Part shown: in pieces, positions 1 to 5,102 of the stretch
How positions within the stretch are numbered: position 1 is the first letter of the stretch
How the letters are laid out: each line of letters starts with the position of its first letter
Assembly: GCA_947505995.1 (NCBI GenBank)
Contig: CANNNB010000182.1
Coordinates: 1 to 5,102 of the forward strand
From: Comamonadaceae bacterium
GTDB lineage: Bacteria > Pseudomonadota > Gammaproteobacteria > Burkholderiales > Burkholderiaceae
Direction: 5' to 3'
Length of the DNA stretch: 5,102 nucleotides
Position numbers and translations under genes: made by a program
The notes under the pieces: model-generated
Seen by the model: the letters and a program-made list of their open reading frames with translations, nothing else
What the model was told of the DNA's origin: nothing
The model's database searches: none

Positions 1-39
1 CAAACTTTTTTTCAAACCAACAGTGCGACTATTTTTCAT
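1..39 (-). CDS. Start of an unidentified gene, cut by the left edge
   Basis: Only the first 13 codons are present, reading MKNSRTVGLKKSL from an ATG at 39. The start is believable because a clear Shine-Dalgarno GGAG lies 5 nt upstream (45-48). It also follows the stop of the previous gene by only 26 nt on the same strand, so it looks like the next gene of the operon. The short basic N-terminus could be the start of a signal peptide or of a cytoplasmic enzyme; there is too little to decide. No function is assigned. Confidence 0.6.
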   Translation of the reverse strand, partial: MKNSRTVGLKKSL

Positions 40-44
40 GGTAT

Positions 45-48
45 CTCC
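45..48 (-). promoter_or_regulatory. Ribosome binding site of the left-edge gene
   Basis: The minus strand reads GGAG followed by ATACC and then ATG. The 5-nt spacing is normal. This site is the main support for calling a gene start at 39 when only 13 codons are visible. Confidence 0.6.
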
Positions 49-65
49 AAAGAATCAAAACAAGT

Positions 66-368
66 TTATTCAATCTCAAGACTGAGCAGTTTGGCACTCA
101 AACATTTGCCGTGCGCATCAAGGGCCAAAGAGCGGGTTACACCGCCACCTAAAGCATTGTGCATCACAAAATTGAGCGCGCCTAGTTGCGGCAAACTGTA
201 ACGAAATACAGGCCCCTTCACAATGCCCTCAAAATGCGCAAGCATTCTTTCGGGTGTGAGACATCTTTCAAGCAACTCAAAATTTTGTCGATTGTAAGCA
301 ATGACCGAAATGGTAGATCGATCGCCCTTGTCACCCGTTCGGGTGTGTGCAATGTCTCTTAGCAACAT
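66..368 (-). CDS. AtuA-related small protein (AtuA C-terminal ferredoxin-fold domain)
   Basis: A 100-residue protein matching the C-terminal domain that in full-length AtuA (acyclic terpene utilisation protein) follows the DUF1446 region. The hallmark RTGDKGD motif is at residues 10-16, and the tail carries LNFVMHNALGGGVTRSLALD, another part that resembles the family. There is no signal peptide or membrane segment, so it should be cytoplasmic. It begins 1 nt after the stop of the DUF1446 gene, so the two products probably work together, replacing a single longer AtuA chain. Start choice: a TTG at 377 is in frame and would add three residues. The AGGAG sequence ends just 1 nt before that TTG but 10 nt before the ATG at 368, so ATG is preferred. 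The biochemical role of this domain is not established. Family assignment is from motif recognition. Confidence 0.85.
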   Translation of the reverse strand: MLLRDIAHTRTGDKGDRSTISVIAYNRQNFELLERCLTPERMLAHFEGIVKGPVFRYSLPQLGALNFVMHNALGGGVTRSLALDAHGKCLSAKLLSLEIE

Positions 369-369
369 G

Positions 370-1731
370 TCAGGCAAGCTCCTCTAATCCGTCTAGTAGC
401 ACGGTTTGAGTTGGTATGGCGCTTCGAGGCATGAGCATCGATGCAACAGCGATCACTTCACGCACCGATTTGCTGGCACCACCCCCAGAAGCAGGGCCGT
501 TGGTGTACAGGGCCTCTACCTCGTTGGCCACATAAAGCGCTTCAGCATGTGTTGTCACACGAACTGCAATGCGGGCTCGCACTTCAGCAGGCTCATTTGA
601 AGGCTGTGTGTCACCCAAGATGGCGTTCATGCCAATGAGGTCATAGCGCGCCTCAAAATGGCCATAACCTGCATCAGCCAATCGAGCCTTCACAACATCA
701 AGCGCCAACAGCCCTCTGGCCTTGGCACCAAGTCCGGCATAAGACATTTGCCCTTCACCCACAAACCCATCGCGATACCCTAATGTCACTTTGAGGGTGT
801 CAGGCCGAGTGGTTCCGCTGGCCCCCAAAGCTTGCACTCTGTCTGCACCCACTTGCACAAGATGTACTTGCGAAAAATCGGCTACCACGTCGGGTTGCAG
901 GTATTGCGTTGGGTCTTCTATTTCATAGAGCAATTGTTCGGTGCAAGTTTGCACAGTGACACAACCTCCGGCATCGACCAGTTTGGTAATGACCACATCG
1001 CCGCTGGCATTGACCTCGGCCAGGGGATAGCCCAATTGAGCCAAATTGGGCACATCTTTAAAACCAGGGTCGGCAAAGTAACCGCCTGTAATTTGGGCTG
1101 CGCATTCCAGCAAATGTCCCACCATGACACCTTTGCCCAAAAGCGGCCAATCATCGGCACGCCATTGAAAATGATGCATGAGGGGCGCTAAGAATAAAGC
1201 CGGGTCGGCCACACGACCACTGACAATGACGTGGGCATCGGTTTGCAAAGCCGGCAACAACGCCTCTGCGCCCAGATAAGCATTGGCAGATACCAGCAAG
1301 TGCTGAATATCAGCCACAGTTTGTGAGCTGTCCATCAGCGGCTCTGAGAGATATTCAGCTTGCAACATATCGAGCACATCATCACCCAACACCACAGCGA
1401 CCTTGAGTTGATGAAAACCTAGCGCTTTGGCAACCGCCAAAACCTCTCGCCCTGCTTGCAATGGATTGGCTGCACCCATGTTGGTAATAATGCGTGTGCC
1501 ATGTGCCATGCACGCAGGCAAGACAGCTTTCATGCGCGCCGCGAGCAAGGGATCAAAACCTCGCATCGGGTTTTGAGTTTTTTCTAACTGCGCCAGCGCA
1601 ATGGTTCGCTCGGCCAAACACTCAAAGATCAAATAATCGAGTTGTCCCTTTTCTGCCAGCGCAAGGGCAGGCGGAATGCGGTCGCCCGCATAACCTGCAC
1701 CAGCACCAATTCTTAGTGCTCTTTGGACCAT
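370..1731 (-). CDS. AtuA-family protein (DUF1446 domain)
   Basis: A 453-residue protein of the acyclic terpene utilisation AtuA/DUF1446 family. Seen in order: the N-terminal glycine-rich motif RIGAGAGYAGDR (7-18), ITNMGAANP (82-90), SGRVADPAL (171-179), HLLECAAQITGGYFADPG (206-223) and KLVDAGGCVTVQT (250-262). It is soluble, with no signal peptide. AtuA is named from the citronellol/geraniol pathway of Pseudomonas, but its exact reaction is unclear and many relatives sit in unrelated catabolic clusters. None of the other atu genes is visible here, so terpene use is not supported. The chain ends where longer AtuA proteins continue into the small domain encoded by the next gene. The ATG at 1731 sits 3 nt after the stop of the Bug gene without an obvious Shine-Dalgarno, which suggests coupled translation. 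The start is right for the family because the glycine motif begins within ten residues. Confidence 0.9.
   Translation of the reverse strand: MVQRALRIGAGAGYAGDRIPPALALAEKGQLDYLIFECLAERTIALAQLEKTQNPMRGFDPLLAARMKAVLPACMAHGTRIITNMGAANPLQAGREVLAVAKALGFHQLKVAVVLGDDVLDMLQAEYLSEPLMDSSQTVADIQHLLVSANAYLGAEALLPALQTDAHVIVSGRVADPALFLAPLMHHFQWRADDWPLLGKGVMVGHLLECAAQITGGYFADPGFKDVPNLAQLGYPLAEVNASGDVVITKLVDAGGCVTVQTCTEQLLYEIEDPTQYLQPDVVADFSQVHLVQVGADRVQALGASGTTRPDTLKVTLGYRDGFVGEGQMSYAGLGAKARGLLALDVVKARLADAGYGHFEARYDLIGMNAILGDTQPSNEPAEVRARIAVRVTTHAEALYVANEVEALYTNGPASGGGASKSVREVIAVASMLMPRSAIPTQTVLLDGLEELA
379..382 (-). promoter_or_regulatory. Ribosome binding site that decides the start of the small AtuA-related gene
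   Basis: The minus strand carries AGAGGAG ending at 379, inside the last codons of the upstream DUF1446 gene. It leaves 10 nt to the ATG at 368 but only 1 nt to the alternative TTG at 377, which would be too close for initiation. The spacing to ATG is on the long side. Translational coupling across the TGA-C-ATG junction may help. Confidence 0.55.
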
Positions 1732-1734
1732 GCG

Positions 1735-2712
1735 TTAAGCGTCAGCTTGAACCTTGGCTTCTTTCACAACCTTGGCCCACTTTTGAGTTTCATTTCGAAT
1801 AAATTCGGCAAAGCGCTCAGGCGTTCCGCCGCCATCTTCTGCACCATATTGTTCAAATTTCTCAATCACGTCGGGCATGGCCATGACTTTGTTCATGTCC
1901 TCATTGATGCGTTTCACAAAAGATGGATTCATGCGGCCAGGGCCCACCAAGCCGTACCAGGTGGTGGCGTCAAAACCTGGAAAACCTTGCTCGTCCATGG
2001 TGGGTACATTGGGGTGACCTTTGGCGCGTTTGGTGCGCGTTTGCGCAAGCGCAATGGCCTTACCACTTTTAACATGCGGCGTGGCAGAAGTCATGGTTTC
2101 AAAACAATATTGAACTTGGCCGCCAATCAAGTCTGTCAGGGCGGGGCCCGATCCTTTGTAGGGCACATGCAATGCATCGATGCCAGCGCGCAGCTTGAAC
2201 ATTTCCAGTGCCAAGTGTTGTGCCGAACCACCACCCGCAGACGCAAAGCTGATGCGGCCAGGGTTTTGTTTGCACAAGGCGATCAAATCTTTCACATTTT
2301 TTGCCGGCTGCGATTCATTGCAGATGAGCAAATTGGGAGTGACGCCCACCAAGCCAATGGGCGAGAAATCACGTTCGACGTTGTAGTTCAACTTAGGCTG
2401 CAAACTGACCGCCAAGGCATGGCTGTTGATGTGCGCCATGAGCAAGGTATTGCCATCTGCAGGCTGCTTGGCCACATAGTCCGCGGCAATGACGCCAGCT
2501 GCCCCAGCCTTGTTGTCAATCACGATGGTGATGTTCCACATGGCTTGCAGTTTTTGGGCCAACACACGGGCCAAGGCATCGGTACCGCCCCCTGGTGGAA
2601 AACCCACCACAATTCGAATAGGGCCCGATGGCAACGATTGGGCTTTGATCATGGGCGCGGCCAGCAAAGTTGCAGATGCGGCCGTGGCTTGGAGAAGTGT
2701 TCTGCGTTTCAT
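1735..2712 (-). CDS. Tripartite tricarboxylate transporter substrate-binding protein (Bug/TctC family)
   Basis: A 325-residue periplasmic binding protein of the Bug/TctC family, usual length. Residues 1-24 form a signal peptide: basic start with an arginine pair (MKRRTLL), a hydrophobic stretch, and probable cleavage after MIKA before Q25. The arginine pair followed by T-L-L loosely resembles a Tat signal. Family motifs: IRIVVGFPPGGGTDALAR (32-49), whose Asp45 lies in the ligand-loop region; VIDNKAGAAG (64-73); SFASAGGGSAQHLALE (155-170); HVPYKGSGPALTDLIGGQV (182-200). Such proteins bind small carboxylates and hand them to TctA/TctB or act as sensors. No TctA/TctB genes are in the window, so it may be one of the orphan receptors common in Burkholderiales. 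Start choice: the frame stays open upstream to 2832, but the ATG at 2712 has a good ribosome site and begins exactly at the signal peptide. It lies 11 nt after the aminotransferase stop. The ligand is unknown. Confidence 0.95.
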   Translation of the reverse strand: MKRRTLLQATAASATLLAAPMIKAQSLPSGPIRIVVGFPPGGGTDALARVLAQKLQAMWNITIVIDNKAGAAGVIAADYVAKQPADGNTLLMAHINSHALAVSLQPKLNYNVERDFSPIGLVGVTPNLLICNESQPAKNVKDLIALCKQNPGRISFASAGGGSAQHLALEMFKLRAGIDALHVPYKGSGPALTDLIGGQVQYCFETMTSATPHVKSGKAIALAQTRTKRAKGHPNVPTMDEQGFPGFDATTWYGLVGPGRMNPSFVKRINEDMNKVMAMPDVIEKFEQYGAEDGGGTPERFAEFIRNETQKWAKVVKEAKVQADA

Positions 2713-2719
2713 GAGGGTA

Positions 2720-2724
2720 TCCTT
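2720..2724 (-). promoter_or_regulatory. Ribosome binding site of the Bug/TctC gene
   Basis: The minus strand reads TGAAGGATACCCTCATG. The AAGGA ends 7 nt before the ATG at 2712, and its first A is the last base of the aminotransferase stop codon. This fixes the start at 2712, rejects the upstream in-frame ATG at 2832, and implies that ribosomes finishing the aminotransferase pass over the next start site. Confidence 0.7.
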
Positions 2725-3938
2725 CAATTTGGAATGAGGGCGGGTACAGGGTTGGCTGAAAAATAATCCATGGCGGCTTGAACACCAGAGCCATTCAGTT
2801 GAACGCCACTTAACTTCAAGCCCATCTCGCAAGCAGAAAGTGCAGCAATCAAGGTCAGGTCATTGCAATCGCCCAAGTGTCCAATGCGGAACATCTTGCC
2901 TTTGACTTTGCCCAGGCCGGTTCCCAATGAACAATCAAATCGTTCATAAATAATTTTGCGCACAGCGTCTGCATCAATGCCTTCGGGTGTCATCACACCC
3001 GTCAAGATGGGTGAGTACAAAGCAGCGTCGGCACATTGAATGGGCAAGCCCAATGCACGTACACCTGCACGAACGCCCTCGCCCCAGCGCACATGGCGTT
3101 TGAAAACCACGTCCAAACCTTGCCCCAAAATCATGTCGCAAGCTTCGCTCAGCCCATACATCAAATTGGTATTTGGTGTGTAGGGGTAGTAGCCAGATTT
3201 ATTGATTTCCAGCATCTCATCCCAAGCCCAAAAGGATTTGGGCAAAGTAGATTTTTTGCTAGCTTCAATGGCCTTAGGTGACAGCGCGTTAAAGCTCATG
3301 CCAGGCGGCAGCATCAAGCCCTTTTGCGAGCCACTGACTGTGACATCAACGCCCCACTCGTCATGCCTGTAATCGGCTGACGCTAAGCCTGAAATGGTGT
3401 CAACCAACAGCAGCGCAGGATGTTTCGCGTTGTCAATGGCGCGGCGTACTGCAGCAATGTCACTTGTTACGCCCGTAGAAGTTTCGTTGTGCACCACACA
3501 CACGGCCTTGATGCTGTGAGAAGTATCTTGCTTCAAACGCTGTTCTATTTTGTGAGCGTCGACACCTTGGCGCCAACCCTCGGCACCTGGCAGTCCCAAC
3601 AACTCAGCTTTAACACCCAAGCGGGTAGCCAACTTAAACCACAAGGATGCAAAGTGGCCGGTCTCATACATAAGGACATGGTCACCGGCACTCAAGGTAT
3701 TGACCAGTGCAGCTTCCCATGCCCCTGTGCCAGAGGCTGGGTAAATCATGACGGGGTGTTGCGTCTTGAAAATGGCCTTCATATTGGCCATCAGTTTCAA
3801 GCCCAAAACCCCAAATTCTGGGCCCCGATGGTCAATGGTGGGCAGGCTCATGGCCCGCAAAATTCGATCTGGGACTGGGGAGGGACCCGGTATTTGCAGG
3901 AAGTGTCTACCTGTTGGGTGAAAATCAAGCTGAAGCAT
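2724..3938 (-). CDS. Class V PLP-dependent aminotransferase, serine-glyoxylate aminotransferase type
   Basis: A 404-residue fold-type I PLP enzyme resembling serine-glyoxylate/alanine-glyoxylate aminotransferases, which transfer an amino group to glyoxylate to give glycine. Motifs: GRHFLQIPGPSPVPDRIL (10-27), the family's N-terminal signature; HRGPEF (37-42); PASGTGAWEAAL (67-78), the phosphate-binding segment; HNETSTGV (150-157); LLVDTISGLAS (177-187), with Asp180 expected to pair with the PLP ring nitrogen; SGSQKGLMLPPG (202-213), with Lys206 the predicted Schiff-base lysine; and FRIGHLGD (350-357), with Arg351 expected to bind the substrate carboxylate. All key residues are intact, so it should be active. 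Cytoplasmic. The ATG at 3938 is the only reasonable start: an in-frame TAA lies five codons upstream and the signature begins at residue 10. No clear Shine-Dalgarno is seen. It is first in the leftward operon. The substrate pair is inferred; ureidoglycine-glyoxylate or other 2-oxoacid specificity cannot be excluded. Confidence 0.92.
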   Translation of the reverse strand: MLQLDFHPTGRHFLQIPGPSPVPDRILRAMSLPTIDHRGPEFGVLGLKLMANMKAIFKTQHPVMIYPASGTGAWEAALVNTLSAGDHVLMYETGHFASLWFKLATRLGVKAELLGLPGAEGWRQGVDAHKIEQRLKQDTSHSIKAVCVVHNETSTGVTSDIAAVRRAIDNAKHPALLLVDTISGLASADYRHDEWGVDVTVSGSQKGLMLPPGMSFNALSPKAIEASKKSTLPKSFWAWDEMLEINKSGYYPYTPNTNLMYGLSEACDMILGQGLDVVFKRHVRWGEGVRAGVRALGLPIQCADAALYSPILTGVMTPEGIDADAVRKIIYERFDCSLGTGLGKVKGKMFRIGHLGDCNDLTLIAALSACEMGLKLSGVQLNGSGVQAAMDYFSANPVPALIPN

Positions 3939-3958
3939 TTGGAAACAATCTTAAGAAC

Positions 3959-3971
3959 TAATTTGAAATTA
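3959..3971. repeat. 13-bp palindrome TAATTT-G-AAATTA, possible LysR-type operator
   Basis: Two 6-bp arms are perfectly inverted around a single G. With T at 3959 and A at 3971 it fits the T-N11-A pattern of LysR-type regulator sites, which typically sit in divergent promoter gaps like this one, 20 bp from the aminotransferase start. The arms are pure A/T, so chance occurrence in this AT-rich stretch is a real possibility, and no regulator gene is in the window. Confidence 0.35.
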
Positions 3972-3994
3972 ACGACAGAATAGCGGGAAATCAG

Positions 3995-4007
3995 ACATCC
4001 CCGATGT
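3995..4007. repeat. Short inverted repeat ACATC-CCC-GATGT
   Basis: Five-base arms are inverted around CCC, 35 bp upstream of the oxidase ATG. It is too short and has no following T-run, so it is not a terminator. It could be a second operator half-structure or simply chance. Confidence 0.25.
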
Positions 4008-4042
4008 GGAAAAACCCCTAGCTCTTGTTGAATCAGTCCCCT

Positions 4043-5102
4043 ATGAACACAACTTCTGCCACTCTCCCAGACACAGCCAGCCACACATACGAACAAGTTG
4101 CCACTGCCAGCAACGAAGTGGCGGGCCTTTTGGCCAAGCGCTTGAAAACCGAAACGCAAGGCGAAGTGCTGTTTTCTGCGGCAGACAGAGGCCGTTACGC
4201 CACCGACGCTTCCATTTACCAAGTCACCCCAGTGGGTGTGTTTGTGCCCAAACACGCAGATGAAGTGGCCACCGCCATGGCCATCTGCCGTGATTTGAAG
4301 GTGCCCATCGTTCCTAGAGGCGGCGGCACCAGCCAATGCGGCCAAACCACCGGCGTGGGCTTGGTCATAGACCACAGCAAGCATGTTAGAAATATTCTCA
4401 ATCTAGACATCAAAGCGGGCACGGTAGAGGTGCAACCCGGCATGGTCTTGGACAGTCTGAATGCGTCACTCAAAAAACATGGCGTGTGGTTTCCTGTCGA
4501 TGTTTCAACCGGTGCGCAAGCGACGCTTGGGGGCATGGCGGGCAACAATTCGTGTGGCAGCCGCTCCATTGCCTACGGCAATATGGTTCACAACGTATTG
4601 GGCGCCAAAGCTTGGCTGAGCAATGGTGATTTGCTTGATTTTTCACAATTTGAAAACAGCACAGGACGTGCCAAGGAAATCGGCGAGTTCGTCAAACAAT
4701 TGGCTGTGCACCATCAAGCCGAACTTCAAAGCCATTGGCCCAAAGTTTTACGGCGAGTGGCTGGCTACAACCTAGACATTTTTGACAACCAAAGTGTGCG
4801 GCCCTACACCCACGATGGCAAAGTGAATTTGTCGCATTTGTTGGTGGGCAGTGAAGGCACATTGGCCATGACCCAATCGCTCACCTTGAAGCTCAGTGAG
4901 CTTCCCACAGCCAAGGTGTTGGGTGTGGTCAACTTCAATAGCTTTCACAAAGCCATGGATTCTGCGCAACACATTGTGAAGCTGGGCAACGGCACCTTGA
5001 CTGCAGTGGAGTTGGTCGATCGAACCATGATTGACTTGTCATTGAAAATTACAGCCTTCGAACCCACCATTCGCACTGCTATTATTGGCGAACCCGAGGC
5101 CA
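4043..5102 (+). CDS. FAD-linked D-2-hydroxyacid dehydrogenase (GlcD/D-lactate dehydrogenase type), cut by the right edge
   Basis: The first 353 codons are open to the window end with no stop. The PCMH-type FAD-binding domain is seen: GRYATDASIYQVTPVGV (50-66), the FAD pyrophosphate loop VPRGGGTSQCGQTTG (89-103), ATLGGMAGNNSCGSRSIAYG (160-179), and LLVGSEGTLAMT (266-277) leading into the FAD-oxidase C-terminal cap. These enzymes oxidise D-lactate, glycolate or D-2-hydroxyglutarate-like acids to 2-oxoacids, passing electrons to the respiratory chain. The N-terminal extension and the NNSCGSRSIAYG segment resemble the large (about 950-1000 residue) FAD plus Fe-S fusion enzymes more than short GlcD, but the Fe-S half would lie outside. 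No signal peptide. ATG at 4043 is chosen; in-frame TTG codons at 4025 and 4028 are possible but neither has a ribosome site, and TAG at 4019 closes the frame. It is divergent from the aminotransferase operon. The substrate is not determinable here. Confidence 0.9.
   Translation, partial: MNTTSATLPDTASHTYEQVATASNEVAGLLAKRLKTETQGEVLFSAADRGRYATDASIYQVTPVGVFVPKHADEVATAMAICRDLKVPIVPRGGGTSQCGQTTGVGLVIDHSKHVRNILNLDIKAGTVEVQPGMVLDSLNASLKKHGVWFPVDVSTGAQATLGGMAGNNSCGSRSIAYGNMVHNVLGAKAWLSNGDLLDFSQFENSTGRAKEIGEFVKQLAVHHQAELQSHWPKVLRRVAGYNLDIFDNQSVRPYTHDGKVNLSHLLVGSEGTLAMTQSLTLKLSELPTAKVLGVVNFNSFHKAMDSAQHIVKLGNGTLTAVELVDRTMIDLSLKITAFEPTIRTAIIGEPEA

Larger units (their letters stand above)
3939..4042. promoter_or_regulatory. 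Divergent intergenic control region
   Basis: This 104-bp gap separates the start codons of the leftward operon and the rightward oxidase, so it must hold both promoters unless transcription comes from elsewhere. The part nearest the aminotransferase is AT-rich. Weak promoter-like elements can be picked out: minus-strand TAAGAT at 3948-3953 and TATTCT at 3977-3982 as possible -10 boxes, and plus-strand TTGAAA at 3963-3968 as a possible -35. None has a convincing partner at 16-18 bp. If TAAGAT were used, the aminotransferase message would be nearly leaderless. The assignment of function rests on position; the individual boxes are tentative. Confidence 0.5.

Noticed and set aside
66..1731. Citronellol/geraniol (atu) pathway locus
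   Set aside because: Only the AtuA-family pair is present. No acyl-CoA dehydrogenase, geranyl-CoA carboxylase or hydratase genes are seen, and the neighbours point to carboxylate and amino-group chemistry.
1723..2766. A 347-codon open frame on the plus strand, opposite the Bug/TctC gene
   Set aside because: It lies wholly antisense to a confidently identified gene with all family motifs. Its translation is rich in His, Arg, Gln and Cys with no recognisable domain, as expected from antisense reading of codon-biased DNA.
2713..2832. A 40-residue N-terminal extension of the Bug protein from an ATG at 2832
   Set aside because: It would overlap the aminotransferase C-terminus and bury the signal peptide inside the protein. 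The ATG at 2712 has an AAGGA site 7 nt upstream and starts exactly at the signal peptide.
3420..3983. A 187-codon plus-strand frame opposite the aminotransferase start
   Set aside because: It is antisense to the conserved N-terminal half of the aminotransferase, with no recognisable domain or ribosome site.
3848..4384. A 178-codon minus-strand frame across the divergent gap and the start of the oxidase
   Set aside because: It would overlap the N-termini of two well-supported genes and the control region, and its translation has no family motif. It is a shadow of the oxidase reading frame.
1..5102. Mobile element, defence system, CRISPR array, tRNA or rRNA
   Set aside because: Nearly all of the sequence is accounted for by intact metabolic genes with tight spacing. 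I saw no terminal repeats, transposase motifs, regularly spaced repeats or structured-RNA signatures.

Overview
The window looks like a metabolic locus from a betaproteobacterium, most likely a Burkholderiales/Comamonadaceae-type organism. The grounds are a tricarboxylate-transporter-type (Bug/TctC) binding protein with no TctA/TctB genes beside it, an AtuA-family (DUF1446) gene with its C-terminal domain encoded separately, and a FAD-linked oxidase of the kind common in that order. Base composition judged by eye from a few lines is moderate (about 50-55% GC). The genus cannot be fixed from this stretch.

Layout: a leftward (minus-strand) gene train starts at 3938 and runs off the left edge. 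In transcription order it holds a class V PLP aminotransferase of the serine-glyoxylate type (2724-3938), a secreted Bug/TctC solute-binding protein (1735-2712), an AtuA/DUF1446 protein (370-1731), a small AtuA C-terminal-domain protein (66-368), and the first 13 codons of an unidentified gene (1-39). Gaps between these genes are 11, 3, 1 and 26 nt. There is no hairpin terminator between them, so they are very probably one operon. A divergent rightward gene starts at 4043 and runs off the right edge. It is the FAD-binding half of a D-2-hydroxyacid dehydrogenase (GlcD/D-lactate dehydrogenase type), probably a long FAD plus Fe-S fusion enzyme.

The 104-bp gap between the divergent genes (3939-4042) is the only real regulatory space. 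It is AT-rich on its left side and holds a 13-bp palindrome of the T-N11-A kind bound by LysR-type regulators, plus a second short inverted repeat. No regulator gene lies in the window.

Working model (inference): an organic acid is captured by the Bug protein. A 2-hydroxyacid is oxidised to a 2-oxoacid by the flavoenzyme, and the aminotransferase consumes a glyoxylate-like oxoacid. The AtuA pair acts on an unknown, possibly CoA-linked, intermediate. The substrate cannot be read from sequence. I found no RNA genes, CRISPR arrays, insertion sequences or phage genes. The window appears to be an ordinary but functionally unassigned catabolic cluster rather than a new defence or mobile system.
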